Assembly: GCA_035517775.1 (NCBI GenBank)
Contig: DATIYF010000087.1
Location: 1-11,132 of the forward strand
Length of the DNA: 11,132 bases
Direction of reading: 5' to 3'
Origin: DATIYF01 sp035517775
GTDB taxonomy: Bacteria > Acidobacteriota > Terriglobia > Terriglobales > Acidobacteriaceae
Made by a program: the position numbers and the translations under genes. Shown here in pieces: positions 1 to 5,645 of the stretch. Each line of letters opens with the position of its first letter. Within the stretch, counting starts at the first letter, position 1. Under the pieces are notes generated by a model. It saw nothing but the letters and a program-made list of their open reading frames with translations, did no database searches and was not told the DNA's origin.

Positions 1-470
1 TGGTGGTAGTCCTTTTCGGTGTTGCGCAGTTTGTGATCATGGATGAGGTCGGTTTCCGCCTTCATGGATTCTTCAGGATCGAAGTAGGCGGGCAGGACCT
101 CATATTCCACGTCAATCAATTCGAGTGCTCTCTCGGCGGTAGCTTCGTCTATCGCGGCCACACAGGCAACGTTGTCGCCCACGTAGCGGACTTTATCGAG
201 CGCCAGCGGGTACTCGTCGTGGCCGACGGGAAGAATGCCGTAGGTGTGCGGGGCATCCTGCCCGATGGCGACTGCGACCACGCCCTCAAGCGCTTCGGCG
301 CGGCTGGTATCTATGCGCTTGATGCGCGCGTGGGGATAGGGCGAGTGGAGAATCTTGCCCGCCAACATGCCGGGCAGGCTGAGGTCGTCGGTGTACCTGC
401 CGGCGCCGGTGGTTTTGCCGGCAGCGTCAACCATGGCGATGGGTTTGCCGATGATGGAGAAGTCACTCAT
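1..470 (-). CDS. Molybdopterin-binding (large) subunit of a xanthine dehydrogenase-family molybdenum hydroxylase, N-terminal part only
   Basis: The first 156 residues of a large Mo-cofactor subunit are present; the gene leaves the window at its left edge, so the Moco-binding domains and the catalytic Glu are not visible. The start ATG (470-468) overlaps the stop of the [2Fe-2S] subunit gene as ATGA, a sign of translational coupling. What is visible is the N-terminal a/b hammerhead domain: an opening GKPIAMVDAAGKTTGAGRY-type segment, then LPGMLAGKILHSPYPHARI, then KVRYVGDNVACVAA at about residue 90. The stretch YGILPVGHDEYPLALDKVRY resembles 4-hydroxybenzoyl-CoA reductase alpha subunits as I remember them, but carbon monoxide, nicotinate or xanthine dehydrogenase relatives are not excluded. 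The enzyme would hydroxylate, or reductively dehydroxylate, a ring or acyl substrate in the cytoplasm. No FAD subunit is seen between the two subunit genes; it may lie further downstream. Confidence 0.9.
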   Translation of the reverse strand, partial: MSDFSIIGKPIAMVDAAGKTTGAGRYTDDLSLPGMLAGKILHSPYPHARIKRIDTSRAEALEGVVAVAIGQDAPHTYGILPVGHDEYPLALDKVRYVGDNVACVAAIDEATAERALELIDVEYEVLPAYFDPEESMKAETDLIHDHKLRNTEKDYH

Positions 471-958
471 TTTGGTGCCGCCATTCCTTTCTGCTCAGCT
501 TCAATTGCTGCCTTAATCGCCTCATACATCTGGTTGTAGCCGGTGCAGCGGCAGAGATTGCCGCTGAGCGCGCTGCGAATCTCCGCTTCGGTTGGCTGCG
601 AATTGTTGGCCAGCAGATGTTTCACGGTCATGATGAATCCCGGCGTGCAGAAGCCGCACTGTGCCCCGCCCCAATCGCCATAGGCTTTCTGGATGGCAGC
701 CAGACTGCCATGCTCGCTCACGCCCTCGACCGTGGTGATCTCCTGCCCTTCGCAACTCGCCGCGAGCAAGGTGCAGGAAAGCATGGGCACGCCCTCCACC
801 AGCACGGTACACGCCCCACAGGAAGAATCGTCGCAGGCACGCTTCGAGCCGGTGAGCTGCAAGTTCAAGCGCAGGGCATCAAGCAGAAGCGTGCTGGGCT
901 CGAGGGCAAGCTCATGCGAGCGGCCGTTCACTCTGAGTTCGATGAGTTCTTTTTTCAT
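467..958 (-). CDS. [2Fe-2S] iron-sulfur (small) subunit of a xanthine dehydrogenase/4-hydroxybenzoyl-CoA reductase-type enzyme
   Basis: This 163-residue protein has the usual length and layout of the CoxS/HcrC/XdhC-type electron-transfer subunit. The N-terminal plant-ferredoxin domain binds one cluster through Cys42, Cys47, Cys50 (CDDSSCGAC) and Cys62. The C-terminal four-helix domain binds the second cluster through Cys101 and Cys104 (QCGFCTPG) and Cys136 and Cys138 (GNLCRCTGY). All eight ligands are present, so the protein should be functional. It passes electrons between the Mo cofactor of the large subunit and FAD or another acceptor. The start ATG at 958 has a weak AGG about 8 nt upstream. 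The gene overlaps the large subunit gene by 4 bp and lies 70 bp downstream of the rhodanese gene, with a palindromic repeat between them. The family is certain; the substrate is not. The HcrC-like sequence and the CoA-metabolic neighbours make an aromatic-CoA substrate possible. Confidence 0.95.
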   Translation of the reverse strand: MKKELIELRVNGRSHELALEPSTLLLDALRLNLQLTGSKRACDDSSCGACTVLVEGVPMLSCTLLAASCEGQEITTVEGVSEHGSLAAIQKAYGDWGGAQCGFCTPGFIMTVKHLLANNSQPTEAEIRSALSGNLCRCTGYNQMYEAIKAAIEAEQKGMAAPK

Positions 959-973
959 TGGCCAACCTGAGCA

Positions 974-1025
974 TCAGCACTCAGCCGTCAGCATTCAGCG
1001 CTGAAGGCTAAAGGCTGAGTGCTGA
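974..1025. repeat. Near-perfect palindrome of CAGC/GCTGA units between rhodanese and [2Fe-2S] genes
   Basis: Two 26-nt arms meet without a spacer at 999/1000. The left arm begins TCAGCACTCAGCC and the right arm ends GGCTGAGTGCTGA; 23 of 26 positions are complementary. Each arm is itself made of degenerate repeats of CAGCA(T/C)T. It fills nearly all of the 70-bp gap between the two genes. Similar units occur again at 1351-1450, which points to a dispersed REP-like element. It could fold as an RNA hairpin in the operon transcript and affect mRNA stability or the ratio of rhodanese to the downstream hydroxylase. No T-tract follows, so it is not a canonical terminator. Confidence 0.85.
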
Positions 1026-1028
1026 CTG

Positions 1029-1355
1029 CTAATACACGGGCACTTTTCCATCTACCTGGCGCGACCAGGCATCAATGCCGCCGCGCATGGATTGCGCCTG
1101 CTCGAAACCCTGCTGCCGCAGCCAATTGGTCACGTTCAATGAACGCACGCCGTGATGGCAGACCACGATAATGCGCGCATCGGGGTCAAGCTCCACGTGA
1201 GCACGACTGGGGATATCGCCCATCGGCATCAGCCTGGCGCCTTCGATCTTCGCCGTCTCGAATTCCCACGGCTCGCGCACGTCAAGCAGGGTGAATGGCT
1301 GCCGCGCGTCGAGCAGCGATTTCACTTCACCGGGATTGATTTCGTAATCAAGCAT
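1029..1355 (-). CDS. Single-domain rhodanese-like sulfurtransferase
   Basis: This 108-residue cytoplasmic protein has one rhodanese domain. It shows the N-terminal LLDVREPWEFE signature (about residues 23-33) and the active-site loop VCHHGVRS, with the candidate persulfide-carrying Cys at residue 66, and ends with the family's GGIDAW motif. It should transfer sulfane sulfur through a cysteine persulfide. I chose the ATG at 1355 (MLDYEINPGE). The reading frame stays open to a GTG at 1376, but that extension (MLNAECG) is translated repeat sequence. No good SD precedes either start. The gene lies between the CoA-transferase A gene and the molybdenum hydroxylase genes, so a role in supplying the terminal sulfido ligand of the Mo cofactor is attractive. 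That is inference only: such genes are common and often act elsewhere. It is flanked on both sides by the same family of palindromic repeats. Confidence 0.9.
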   Translation of the reverse strand: MLDYEINPGEVKSLLDARQPFTLLDVREPWEFETAKIEGARLMPMGDIPSRAHVELDPDARIIVVCHHGVRSLNVTNWLRQQGFEQAQSMRGGIDAWSRQVDGKVPVY

Positions 1356-1450
1356 TCCGCACTCAGCATTCAGCACTCAGCAATTCGCTTTAGGCCCTTG
1401 GAAGCTCAGGCACGTTCGGGCTGAATGCTGATTGCTGACGGCTGAATGCT
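1351..1450. repeat. Long inverted repeat of CAGC/GCTGA units between CoA-transferase A and rhodanese genes
   Basis: The left arm at 1351-1381 and right arm at 1420-1450 are complementary at 26 of 31 positions and are separated by 38 nt. Units such as CACTCAGCATTCAGC on the left and GGCTGAATGCTGATTGCTGA on the right match those of the palindrome at 974-1025. The element occupies the whole 97-bp gap between the genes, and its left arm runs into the first codon of the rhodanese gene. As RNA it would form a long hairpin between two cistrons. Confidence 0.85.
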
Positions 1451-1452
1451 TT

Positions 1453-2361
1453 TCAATACCCATAATCCGTTGCCGGAGCGTATGCATGTTGCTTCACTCC
1501 CAGATCATCCACGCGGCACGCGCCTAGTTGATTCATGTACTCGCGCCGGTCCGGCACTCCGTATACCCAGCGGCCGAGCCATGCGTCACTGTCCTCCTTC
1601 GTTTTCGTTTGCTCGTGGTACTGGCGAAAAAAGGCGTCGTCGCGCTTGTAGCATCCCTGCACCGGCGAAGGATGGGCGCCATAGCGGCACTCGACCACGG
1701 CATTCACCAGGAACCCGGGAATGACGGTGCGATTGGGATCGCTGGCAATCACTTCGGGCTCGACCGTCTCTTCCGCGACCACGATCACCCGCTTGGCGGC
1801 GCGCACCGCTTCGATCATTACGCCGAAATTACCCCAGCAGTGGGCGTTGCCTTCGCAGTCGGCGCGCTGCACGTGAACAATCGTTACATCAGGAATCAGG
1901 GCCCGCACCGCCCACAGCGATTCCTTGGGCTCGAAGGGCGAAAATATCTGATAGAAGAAATGATTGCCTTTGGTCACATCACTGCCCAGCGCGGTGCGCG
2001 TGGGCAGAAATGGAACTCCCATCGCCCCGGCCTGCAAGGCCAGCGCGATGGTGAAGTTCGTCATGTTGAAGACCTTCATGCCATCTTGCTCAACGGCGCG
2101 GCGGAAGTTGTAGGCCGAGCCCATCATCACGTTGCCCACCCAGGCGGCGATGATCTTCTCTACGCAGCCTGCGCCGATCATCTGGTCGAACAAAATGTCG
2201 GAAATCGGCCCGATCAGCGTCAGCCCGCGCTTTTTCTGGCGGATGATCTCGTGTGCGGCAGCGAAAGGGATCATCTGCTCGAGCTGCAGGCCGAGGGCGA
2301 CCGAAGCGCCATCGGGCACCAGCTCGGCGATAGCTTCGCGCATGGAGGCGAGTTTCGGCAT
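1453..2361 (-). CDS. CoA-transferase subunit A, glutaconate CoA-transferase (GctA) type
   Basis: The 302-residue product belongs to the family I CoA-transferase alpha subunits. It follows the GctA pattern: MREAIAELVPDGASVALG at the start, GVPFLPTR near residue 116, PFEPKE at 142-147, VTIVHVQRADCEGNAHCWG at about 159-177, and the conserved IPGFLVNAVV then YGAHPSPVQGCY at 227-238. With a B subunit it would move CoA between a dicarboxylic or ring-derived acid and a donor acyl-CoA. Relatives such as mycobacterial IpdA are instead hydrolytic ring-cleaving enzymes, so the reaction is not certain. I chose ATG 2361, which overlaps the hydratase stop as TGATG and has a strong SD (GGAGAGGG, 5-nt spacer). 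The upstream ATG at 2376 would place the start before that SD. The partner subunit gene is not adjacent: a hydratase gene lies between them. Confidence 0.9.
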   Translation of the reverse strand: MPKLASMREAIAELVPDGASVALGLQLEQMIPFAAAHEIIRQKKRGLTLIGPISDILFDQMIGAGCVEKIIAAWVGNVMMGSAYNFRRAVEQDGMKVFNMTNFTIALALQAGAMGVPFLPTRTALGSDVTKGNHFFYQIFSPFEPKESLWAVRALIPDVTIVHVQRADCEGNAHCWGNFGVMIEAVRAAKRVIVVAEETVEPEVIASDPNRTVIPGFLVNAVVECRYGAHPSPVQGCYKRDDAFFRQYHEQTKTKEDSDAWLGRWVYGVPDRREYMNQLGACRVDDLGVKQHAYAPATDYGY

Positions 2362-3143
2362 CACTTCCCTCTCCATTTGGGGGGGCGCTTTTCGAGAAAT
2401 GCGTTGATTCCTTCCTTTGCATCTTCCAGCTTTATCAACTCTTCGAAATAGATCTTCTCCGCGCGCGCCAGGCCCTTGTCAAAGTGGATGGAATCCCAGG
2501 CGTAGATGGCTTTCTTGGTCACAGCCAGGGCTGCCGGACTGAGTTCCACCAGCTGCTTCACCGACTCCTCGACGGCCGTTTCGAGCTGCCCCTCCGGTAC
2601 GGCACTGTTTGCCAGGCCCATGGCAGCCGCTTCCGCACCGGTGATGCTGCGTCCGGTCAAGATCAGATCGGCGGCCTGCTTCTGCCCTACCAGCGCCGCC
2701 AGCCCCGTCACCGCCACCGGCGGATAGCAGCCCAGCTTGATTTCTGGAAATCCCCAGTGCGCCATCTCGGTGGTATGCACCAGATCGCAGACCATGGCCA
2801 GTTCGGCGCCTCCGCCCAGGCAGTGGCCATGCACCCCGGCGATGGCCACCTTCTTCGTGCCCACCAGCGCGCGGATCACGGCGTGAAACTTCGCCAGCAT
2901 GGCCTCGACTTTATCGGGCGTGTGCGCCGCGATATCCACGCCAGCCGAAAAGGCCCGTCCTGCGCCGGAGATCACCAACACAGAAATCTCCGGCCGCGCT
3001 TCCAGTTCCGCGAGGGTTTGCGCCAGCTCCTCCATCATCGGCACGTCAATCACGTTGCGCGGCGCATTATTCAGGAAGAGGCGGGCCACCGGGGCTTCGA
3101 TCTCGACCGTCAGCCGTGTTTGTTTTTCTGCCGCTTGCTCCAT
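2361..3143 (-). CDS. Crotonase-superfamily hydratase 1, resembling cyclohexa-1,5-diene-carbonyl-CoA hydratases
   Basis: The 260-residue product is an enoyl-CoA hydratase/isomerase family enzyme. It has the CoA-binding and oxyanion-hole stretch SGAGRAFSAGVDIA (59-72) and HGHCLGGGAELAMVCD (105-120), with both catalytic acids of true hydratases: Glu114 and Glu134 (GFPEIKLG). The usual PGxGGTQR segment is replaced by CYPPVAVTG. As I remember them, FPEIKLG followed by PPVA is typical of dienoyl-CoA hydratases of the benzoyl-CoA pathway, so water addition to a cyclic or conjugated enoyl-CoA is possible. The C-terminus ends EKRPPKWRGK, like hydratase 2 (EKRPAKFKGK). I chose ATG 3143 (MEQAAEKQ), with AGG upstream. 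An open reading frame continues to 3203, but that part is repeat sequence. It overlaps the CoA-transferase A start by one base. Confidence 0.9.
   Translation of the reverse strand: MEQAAEKQTRLTVEIEAPVARLFLNNAPRNVIDVPMMEELAQTLAELEARPEISVLVISGAGRAFSAGVDIAAHTPDKVEAMLAKFHAVIRALVGTKKVAIAGVHGHCLGGGAELAMVCDLVHTTEMAHWGFPEIKLGCYPPVAVTGLAALVGQKQAADLILTGRSITGAEAAAMGLANSAVPEGQLETAVEESVKQLVELSPAALAVTKKAIYAWDSIHFDKGLARAEKIYFEELIKLEDAKEGINAFLEKRPPKWRGK
2367..2374 (-). promoter_or_regulatory. Ribosome binding site that sets the CoA-transferase A start
   Basis: Read on the minus strand, GGAGAGGG is followed by 5 nt (AAGTG) and the ATG at 2361-2359. It lies inside the last codons of the upstream hydratase gene. 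This argues for the 302-residue product over the start 15 nt further upstream and suggests coupled translation. Confidence 0.75.
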
Positions 3144-3163
3144 GAAGAAAACCTGAGTCTGCG

Positions 3164-3219
3164 GTCCTTCGTGTGCTTTGTGCTTAAAAAAACCGGTAAC
3201 CACAGAAGCACAGAGGGAC
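3164..3219. repeat. Imperfect palindrome of the TGTGCTTTGTG/CACAGAAGCACAG type
   Basis: The left arm TTCGTGTGCTTTGTG and right arm CACAGAAGCACAGAG are complementary apart from two single-base bulges and terminal mismatches. An A/T-rich loop with AAAAAAA and CCGG sits between them. It fills the 87-bp gap between the CoA-transferase B gene (stop 3231) and hydratase 1 (start 3143). The word family, CACAGAGG with CCTTTGTG, is a dispersed intergenic repeat in acidobacterial and some other environmental genomes, from memory. It can form an RNA hairpin between cistrons; it lacks the stem perfection and T-run expected of a terminator. Confidence 0.7.
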
Positions 3220-3230
3220 AGCGGAATCTC

Positions 3231-4031
3231 CTATCTCGTCCAAAACCTATCGCGATCGTATTCGCGGATGGCCTTCAGCTCTGCTGCCGAAGGCTGCTCG
3301 GTCTGGATGACGGTTGCCGCAAGCCGCAGCGGCCATCCCGTGTTCGCCAGAACCTCGGCCAGATCCACTCCAGGATGCACCGAGGCCAGATAGGCCTCGC
3401 CATCTTCGCCGAAGCGCAGCACGGCCTTGGTGGTAATCACTGCTGCCGGCCCGCCGCGCGGCAACCCAACTTTTCTACGCCAGCCTGCACCGTCGCCGTT
3501 GCCGGGGCTGGTCACAAATGAGACCCGCTCAGGCAAGCGTTGCCGGCTATGCCCGAGCAGGGCGACGAAACGGTGTGCCAGACAGGCGATGTCGCAGGCT
3601 CCCCCCGAGCCCGGCAAACGAACCAGACCGTGCGGGCCGCGGACCTGGGTCGAGTTCAAATTGCCGAAGCGATCCACTTCGGCCGCCCCGAGAAAACCAA
3701 GATGCACCCGACCCGACTGCAGCAGGCTCATCACGCCCAGCATGTCGAGGCACTGCGTGGCGCCGAGGATATTTGGCGGATCAGCCATGGTGTAAATCAA
3801 TTCCGCTGCGGGCGTAGAGCGAATGACTCCGTTTTCGAACAGCCCCACGGCATTCGGCGCATGCGTCTTCTTGGCCACGACATAGGCGATCAGCGGGAGC
3901 CGCATGCCAACAAAGACAACCTCGCCCTCGCGAATCTCGCGCGCCGCCGCCGCCACCATCAGCTCGCTCAGTGAATATCCACGGGGCGCGCTGGCGGCGC
4001 CGGAAATCTCGGCCGCCGGGGTTGTAGTCAC
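3231..4031 (-). CDS. CoA-transferase subunit B, glutaconate CoA-transferase (GctB) type, GTG start
   Basis: Starting at GTG 4031 the product has 266 residues, the same length as Acidaminococcus GctB. It matches that subunit through the chain: VGMRLPLIAYVVAK (41-54), HAPNAVGLFENGVIRSTP (58-75 region), FLGAAEVDRFGNLNST (113-128), SFVTSPG (171-177), VGLPRGGPAAVIT (188-200) and EVLANTG (226-232). Glu66 in FENG aligns with the nucleophilic Glu54 of GctB, which forms the glutamyl-CoA thioester. A true CoA-transferase reaction is therefore more likely than the IpdB-type hydrolase, which lacks this residue. The frame extends upstream to an ATG at 4121, but that would overlap the hydratase 2 gene by 61 bp. 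The GTG has AGGA 4 nt upstream and sits 29 bp after the hydratase 2 stop. Its presumed partner subunit A is encoded two genes further on. Confidence 0.92.
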   Translation of the reverse strand: MTTTPAAEISGAASAPRGYSLSELMVAAAAREIREGEVVFVGMRLPLIAYVVAKKTHAPNAVGLFENGVIRSTPAAELIYTMADPPNILGATQCLDMLGVMSLLQSGRVHLGFLGAAEVDRFGNLNSTQVRGPHGLVRLPGSGGACDIACLAHRFVALLGHSRQRLPERVSFVTSPGNGDGAGWRRKVGLPRGGPAAVITTKAVLRFGEDGEAYLASVHPGVDLAEVLANTGWPLRLAATVIQTEQPSAAELKAIREYDRDRFWTR

Positions 4032-4035
4032 GATT

Positions 4036-4039
4036 TCCT
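4036..4039 (-). promoter_or_regulatory. Ribosome binding site for the GTG start of CoA-transferase B
   Basis: On the minus strand the sequence reads ACAGGAAATCGTG, with AGGA 4 nt before the GTG at 4031-4029. Together with the family length of 266 residues, this decides the start against the upstream ATG inside hydratase 2. Confidence 0.6.
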
Positions 4040-4060
4040 GTCTTTCTTCACCACCGTTTT

Positions 4061-4882
4061 TTATTTCCCCTTGAACTTCGCCGGCCGCTTCTCCAGATAG
4101 GCGGCCAGGCCTTCCTTGCAATCCTCACTCTGGAAAAGAAGCTGCTGCTCTTCCCGCTCCAGGGCCAGCCCTGCTTCCAGGGGAACCTCCCATCCGGTCT
4201 GCACGGCGCGCTTCATCCGGCCAACGGCGGCGGCCGCCTTGTTGGGCGGGCAGAACTGGCGGGCGTAATTCAGCACGCTCGCCATAAAGCCGCCGGCGTC
4301 GAAAATTTTGTTGATCAGGCCCAGCTCCAGGCCTTCGTCGAACGAAAACGTCCGGCCCTCAGCCATCAGCTCGATCGCTTTGCTTTTGCCCGCCAGCCGC
4401 GCCAGCCGCTGCGTGCCCCCGGTTCCCGGCAGCACTCCCAGGGTCACCTCCGGCAGTCCAATCTTCCCCGCCGCCTTGCGGGCCACGCGCACATCGCAGG
4501 CCATGGCGATTTCCAGGCCACCTCCGACGCAGTGCCCGTTGATGGCCGCGATCACCAGCTTGGGGGTGTGCTCCAGGCGCAGCAGAGTTTCGTTGGCGTG
4601 CAGGCAGAAGTAATACTTGAAGGCCGGCTCGGCCGCGGCCAGCATTTTGATGTCGGCGCCGGCGGAAAAAAACTTTTCTCCCGCGCCCGTCAAAACCAGG
4701 ACATGCACCTCGGCGTCCATGCGCGCCTTCAGGATGGCCTCATCGAGCTGGCGATTCATCGCGTAGCTGTAGGCGTTGGCGGGCGGGTCGCACATCTCAA
4801 TCACCGCCACCCCGCTCTCCACCCGATAGTGAATCAGCGCCTGCGCTGAAGCTGGATTTGGGGACTGCGTGCTGCTTGCCAT
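4061..4882 (-). CDS. Enoyl-CoA hydratase (crotonase) family protein, hydratase 2
   Basis: The 273-residue product is a classical enoyl-CoA hydratase. It has FFSAGADIKML (71-81) for CoA binding and the oxyanion hole, NGHCVGGGLEIAMACD (115-130) with catalytic Glu124, and LPEVTLGVLPGTGGTQRLAR (143-162) with catalytic Glu145. The intact PGTGGTQRL block separates it from hydratase 1 and fits an ordinary trans-2-enoyl-CoA hydratase. The start ATG 4882 (MASSTQSPNP) has GGAG 9 nt upstream. The frame is open to 5008 but would then overlap the TetR gene. It follows TetR by 25 bp and precedes CoA-transferase B by 29 bp, so it is probably co-transcribed with both. Substrate is unknown; branched-chain, fatty or alicyclic acyl-CoA are all possible. 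Confidence 0.93.
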   Translation of the reverse strand: MASSTQSPNPASAQALIHYRVESGVAVIEMCDPPANAYSYAMNRQLDEAILKARMDAEVHVLVLTGAGEKFFSAGADIKMLAAAEPAFKYYFCLHANETLLRLEHTPKLVIAAINGHCVGGGLEIAMACDVRVARKAAGKIGLPEVTLGVLPGTGGTQRLARLAGKSKAIELMAEGRTFSFDEGLELGLINKIFDAGGFMASVLNYARQFCPPNKAAAAVGRMKRAVQTGWEVPLEAGLALEREEQQLLFQSEDCKEGLAAYLEKRPAKFKGK

Positions 4883-4907
4883 TTTTCGAATCTCCGCCCG
4901 CCCATGA

Positions 4908-5573
4908 CTAATTGGCAGCTTTCTTCCTTCTGCTCTTCTCCCGCCGTGACCCGAGGCCCTCCAGAAAAATGCCTGCCATCTGGCCGGCCAATTCTTCCGC
5001 GCTGCCATCCACGCGCGGGTTGTACCAGGTATAAAGCCAGTTCATCATGCCGAAAAGACTGAGCACTGCCGTGCGGCTGGAAAACTGCAGTGCGCGTTCC
5101 CGCTTGAAGTCATCGAGCAGGCCAAGACAAAGCCGGTAATATTCGCGCTTGAGGGCGGCAATCTCAGCGCCGTAGCCATTCTTGAGCGCCTCATCCTCGT
5201 GTGACAGCACCTTCATCGCCTTCTGATTGGCCAGCGAAAAATCAAGATGATTCAGAATGAAGGCGCGGATGCGCTGTTCGGGATCCTGCACTGCGTCGAG
5301 CCGGGCCCGCAGACCTGCGATGATGGTGCTGAAAGCGTGCTTCTGAATCAGGTACAGCAGGCGCTCTTTGGATTGGAAGTAGTAATACATTCCCGACATG
5401 GACATGCGGCTGGCCCGCGCCAGATCGCGCACCGAGGCGCCTTGGTATCCTTTTTCACAGAATACAGCGGCGGCGTGAGTAAGGATTTTGGCCAGACGGC
5501 GGTCGAAGGGCGTAGCCGCCATGGATGGCTGGCGGCGTGAGCTTCCGGCGGGGGTGGAAGGAGCGAGTCCCAT
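4908..5573 (-). CDS. TetR/AcrR-family transcriptional regulator
   Basis: The product is 221 residues from ATG 5573. Residues 25-75 form the TetR DNA-binding domain: RLAKILTHAAAVFCEKGYQG, then the helix-turn-helix ASVRDLARASRMSMSGMYYY, then FQSKERLLY. The rest is an all-helical ligand-binding domain, and the C-terminus is strongly basic (RREKSRRKKAAN). Regulators of this type beside CoA-transferases and hydratases usually sense an acyl-CoA and repress their own operon. Starts at 5621 and 5522 (MAATPFDRR) are also possible: the first would lie on the -35 box of the promoter I see, and the second is the more usual TetR N-terminus. None has a good SD. The gene is the first of the catabolic operon, with the hydratase 2 gene 25 bp downstream. 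Confidence 0.93.
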   Translation of the reverse strand: MGLAPSTPAGSSRRQPSMAATPFDRRLAKILTHAAAVFCEKGYQGASVRDLARASRMSMSGMYYYFQSKERLLYLIQKHAFSTIIAGLRARLDAVQDPEQRIRAFILNHLDFSLANQKAMKVLSHEDEALKNGYGAEIAALKREYYRLCLGLLDDFKRERALQFSSRTAVLSLFGMMNWLYTWYNPRVDGSAEELAGQMAGIFLEGLGSRREKSRRKKAAN

Positions 5574-5577
5574 AGTT

Positions 5578-5587
5578 CGAGCGCTCG
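5578..5587. promoter_or_regulatory. Candidate TetR operator, CGAGCGCTCG palindrome
   Basis: A perfect 10-bp palindrome, extended imperfectly to AGTTCGAGC/GCTCGCTCT (7 of 9 pairs per arm), lies 5 bp downstream of the candidate -10 box. It would cover the transcription start. A TetR protein bound there would block transcription of its own gene and the operon behind it. Related GAGCGCTC-core palindromes are used by other acyl-CoA-responsive TetR regulators, from memory. Confidence 0.5.
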
Positions 5588-5592
5588 CTCTA

Positions 5593-5621
5593 ATGCTATG
5601 TAAGGCCGTGAGCTGAGTCAA
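5593..5621 (-). promoter_or_regulatory. Candidate sigma-70 promoter of the TetR-led operon
   Basis: On the minus strand, TTGACT (5621-5616) is followed by exactly 17 nt and TAGCAT (5598-5593). The -35 box matches the consensus at 5 of 6 positions and the -10 box at 4 of 6. Transcription would start near 5586, inside the palindrome described separately. That start makes the ATG at 5621 impossible for the TetR gene. Confidence 0.5.
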
Positions 5622-5645
5622 CCCATTTTGGGATAGAAAAAGCGG

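Noticed and set aside
3..539. Plus-strand open frame of 178 codons
   Set aside because: It is antisense to the molybdopterin and [2Fe-2S] subunit genes, whose products match known families.
974..1450. CRISPR array
   Set aside because: The units are short, degenerate and in inverted order, with no regular spacers.
1528..2451. Plus-strand open frame of 307 codons
   Set aside because: It mirrors the CoA-transferase A gene, which has clear family motifs, an SD and an operon position; the plus-strand product is His-rich and matches nothing.
3231..4121. CoA-transferase B starting at ATG 4121
   Set aside because: It would overlap the hydratase 2 gene by 61 bp with no SD; GTG 4031 gives the family length and has AGGA upstream.
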